Below, one piece after another: positions 49,475 to 49,513 of a DNA stretch of 49,513 bases. The stretch spans positions 1 to 49,513 of the forward strand of contig CAKKSD010000039.1 in NCBI GenBank assembly GCA_919902995.1, in the 5' to 3' direction. The position numbers and the translations under genes are program-made. How positions within the stretch are numbered: position 1 is the stretch's first letter; each line of letters begins with the position of its first letter. This DNA comes from Thermodesulfovibrionia bacterium. GTDB lineage: Bacteria; Nitrospirota; Thermodesulfovibrionia; JACRGW01. The notes under the pieces were generated by a model, which was given only the letters and a program-made list of their open reading frames with translations, made no database searches and was not told the DNA's origin.

Positions 49475-49513
49475 CAGCTATTGCACCACTCAGCACTTCG
49501 TTCGGTGTAGCAT

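Overview
The window reads as chromosome of a diderm, probably anaerobic or microaerobic bacterium. It has a complete Tol-Pal block (tolQ-tolR-tolA/tonB-like-tolB-pal-cpoB), B12-dependent ribonucleotide reductase, several multiheme c-type cytochromes with membrane cytochrome b partners, a c-di-AMP synthase block (ftsH-folP-cdaA-cdaR-glmM) and c-di-GMP-type domains (MshEN, PilZ). This mix fits Nitrospirota (Thermodesulfovibrionia-like) or a neighbouring Desulfobacterota-like lineage. That placement is inference from gene content only; no rRNA or tRNA gene is visible.

Layout. 1-5689: possible mobile-element edge, then ftsH, folP, cdaA, cdaR, glmM on the plus strand. 5778-12114: a comEC gene cut in two. 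The N-terminal part stops inside the competence membrane domain, and the metallo-beta-lactamase part resumes near 11197. Between them lies an AT-richer cassette of about 4.4 kb: a secreted YHYH-nuclease, hxsD, hxsB, hxsC on the plus strand and, convergent to them, hxsA with His-Xaa-Ser repeats. This is a His-Xaa-Ser peptide/protein-modification system: two radical SAM enzymes, a small partner and a repeat substrate. It is the most unusual system in the window; I know of no biochemical description of its product.

12136-21071: a sensor kinase on plus, and a minus-strand operon of heptaheme cytochrome c, cytochrome b, triheme lipoprotein, sensor kinase, NtrC-type regulator and a fused heptaheme-c/cytochrome-b protein. 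A good sigma-54 promoter lies upstream of the preceding small membrane protein, consistent with control by the NtrC-type regulator. 21072-23077: AT-rich regulatory sequence, small metal-binding proteins, dispersed inverted repeats and a possible methyltransferase remnant.

23078-36513: nrdJ, a DUF401 transporter-like protein, panC, corA, deoB, EthD- and RidA-family proteins, a zinc ribbon/GspE-PilB ATPase/response-regulator trio, then the Tol block, which continues to 37948. 37951-43585: moaA, PilZ-receiver protein, birA, coaX, an RNase H-fold exonuclease-like protein and an SPL-family radical SAM enzyme. 43583-44365: a hicBA toxin-antitoxin pair bracketed by 39-bp direct repeats that carry a promoter-like -10. 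44429-49474: a minus-strand run with a tandem AAA+ ATPase, an RNase-J-like metallo-beta-lactamase protein, a PD-(D/E)XK nuclease-like protein and an unknown protein, possibly an uncharacterised accessory or defence cluster.

Recurrent themes: heptanucleotide tandem repeats inside coding sequence (tolB signal peptide, nrdJ linker), a near-palindromic 22-nt repeat inside two genes, GTCATTCC-type inverted repeats between and inside genes, and several genes whose best promoter places transcription start at or next to the start codon.
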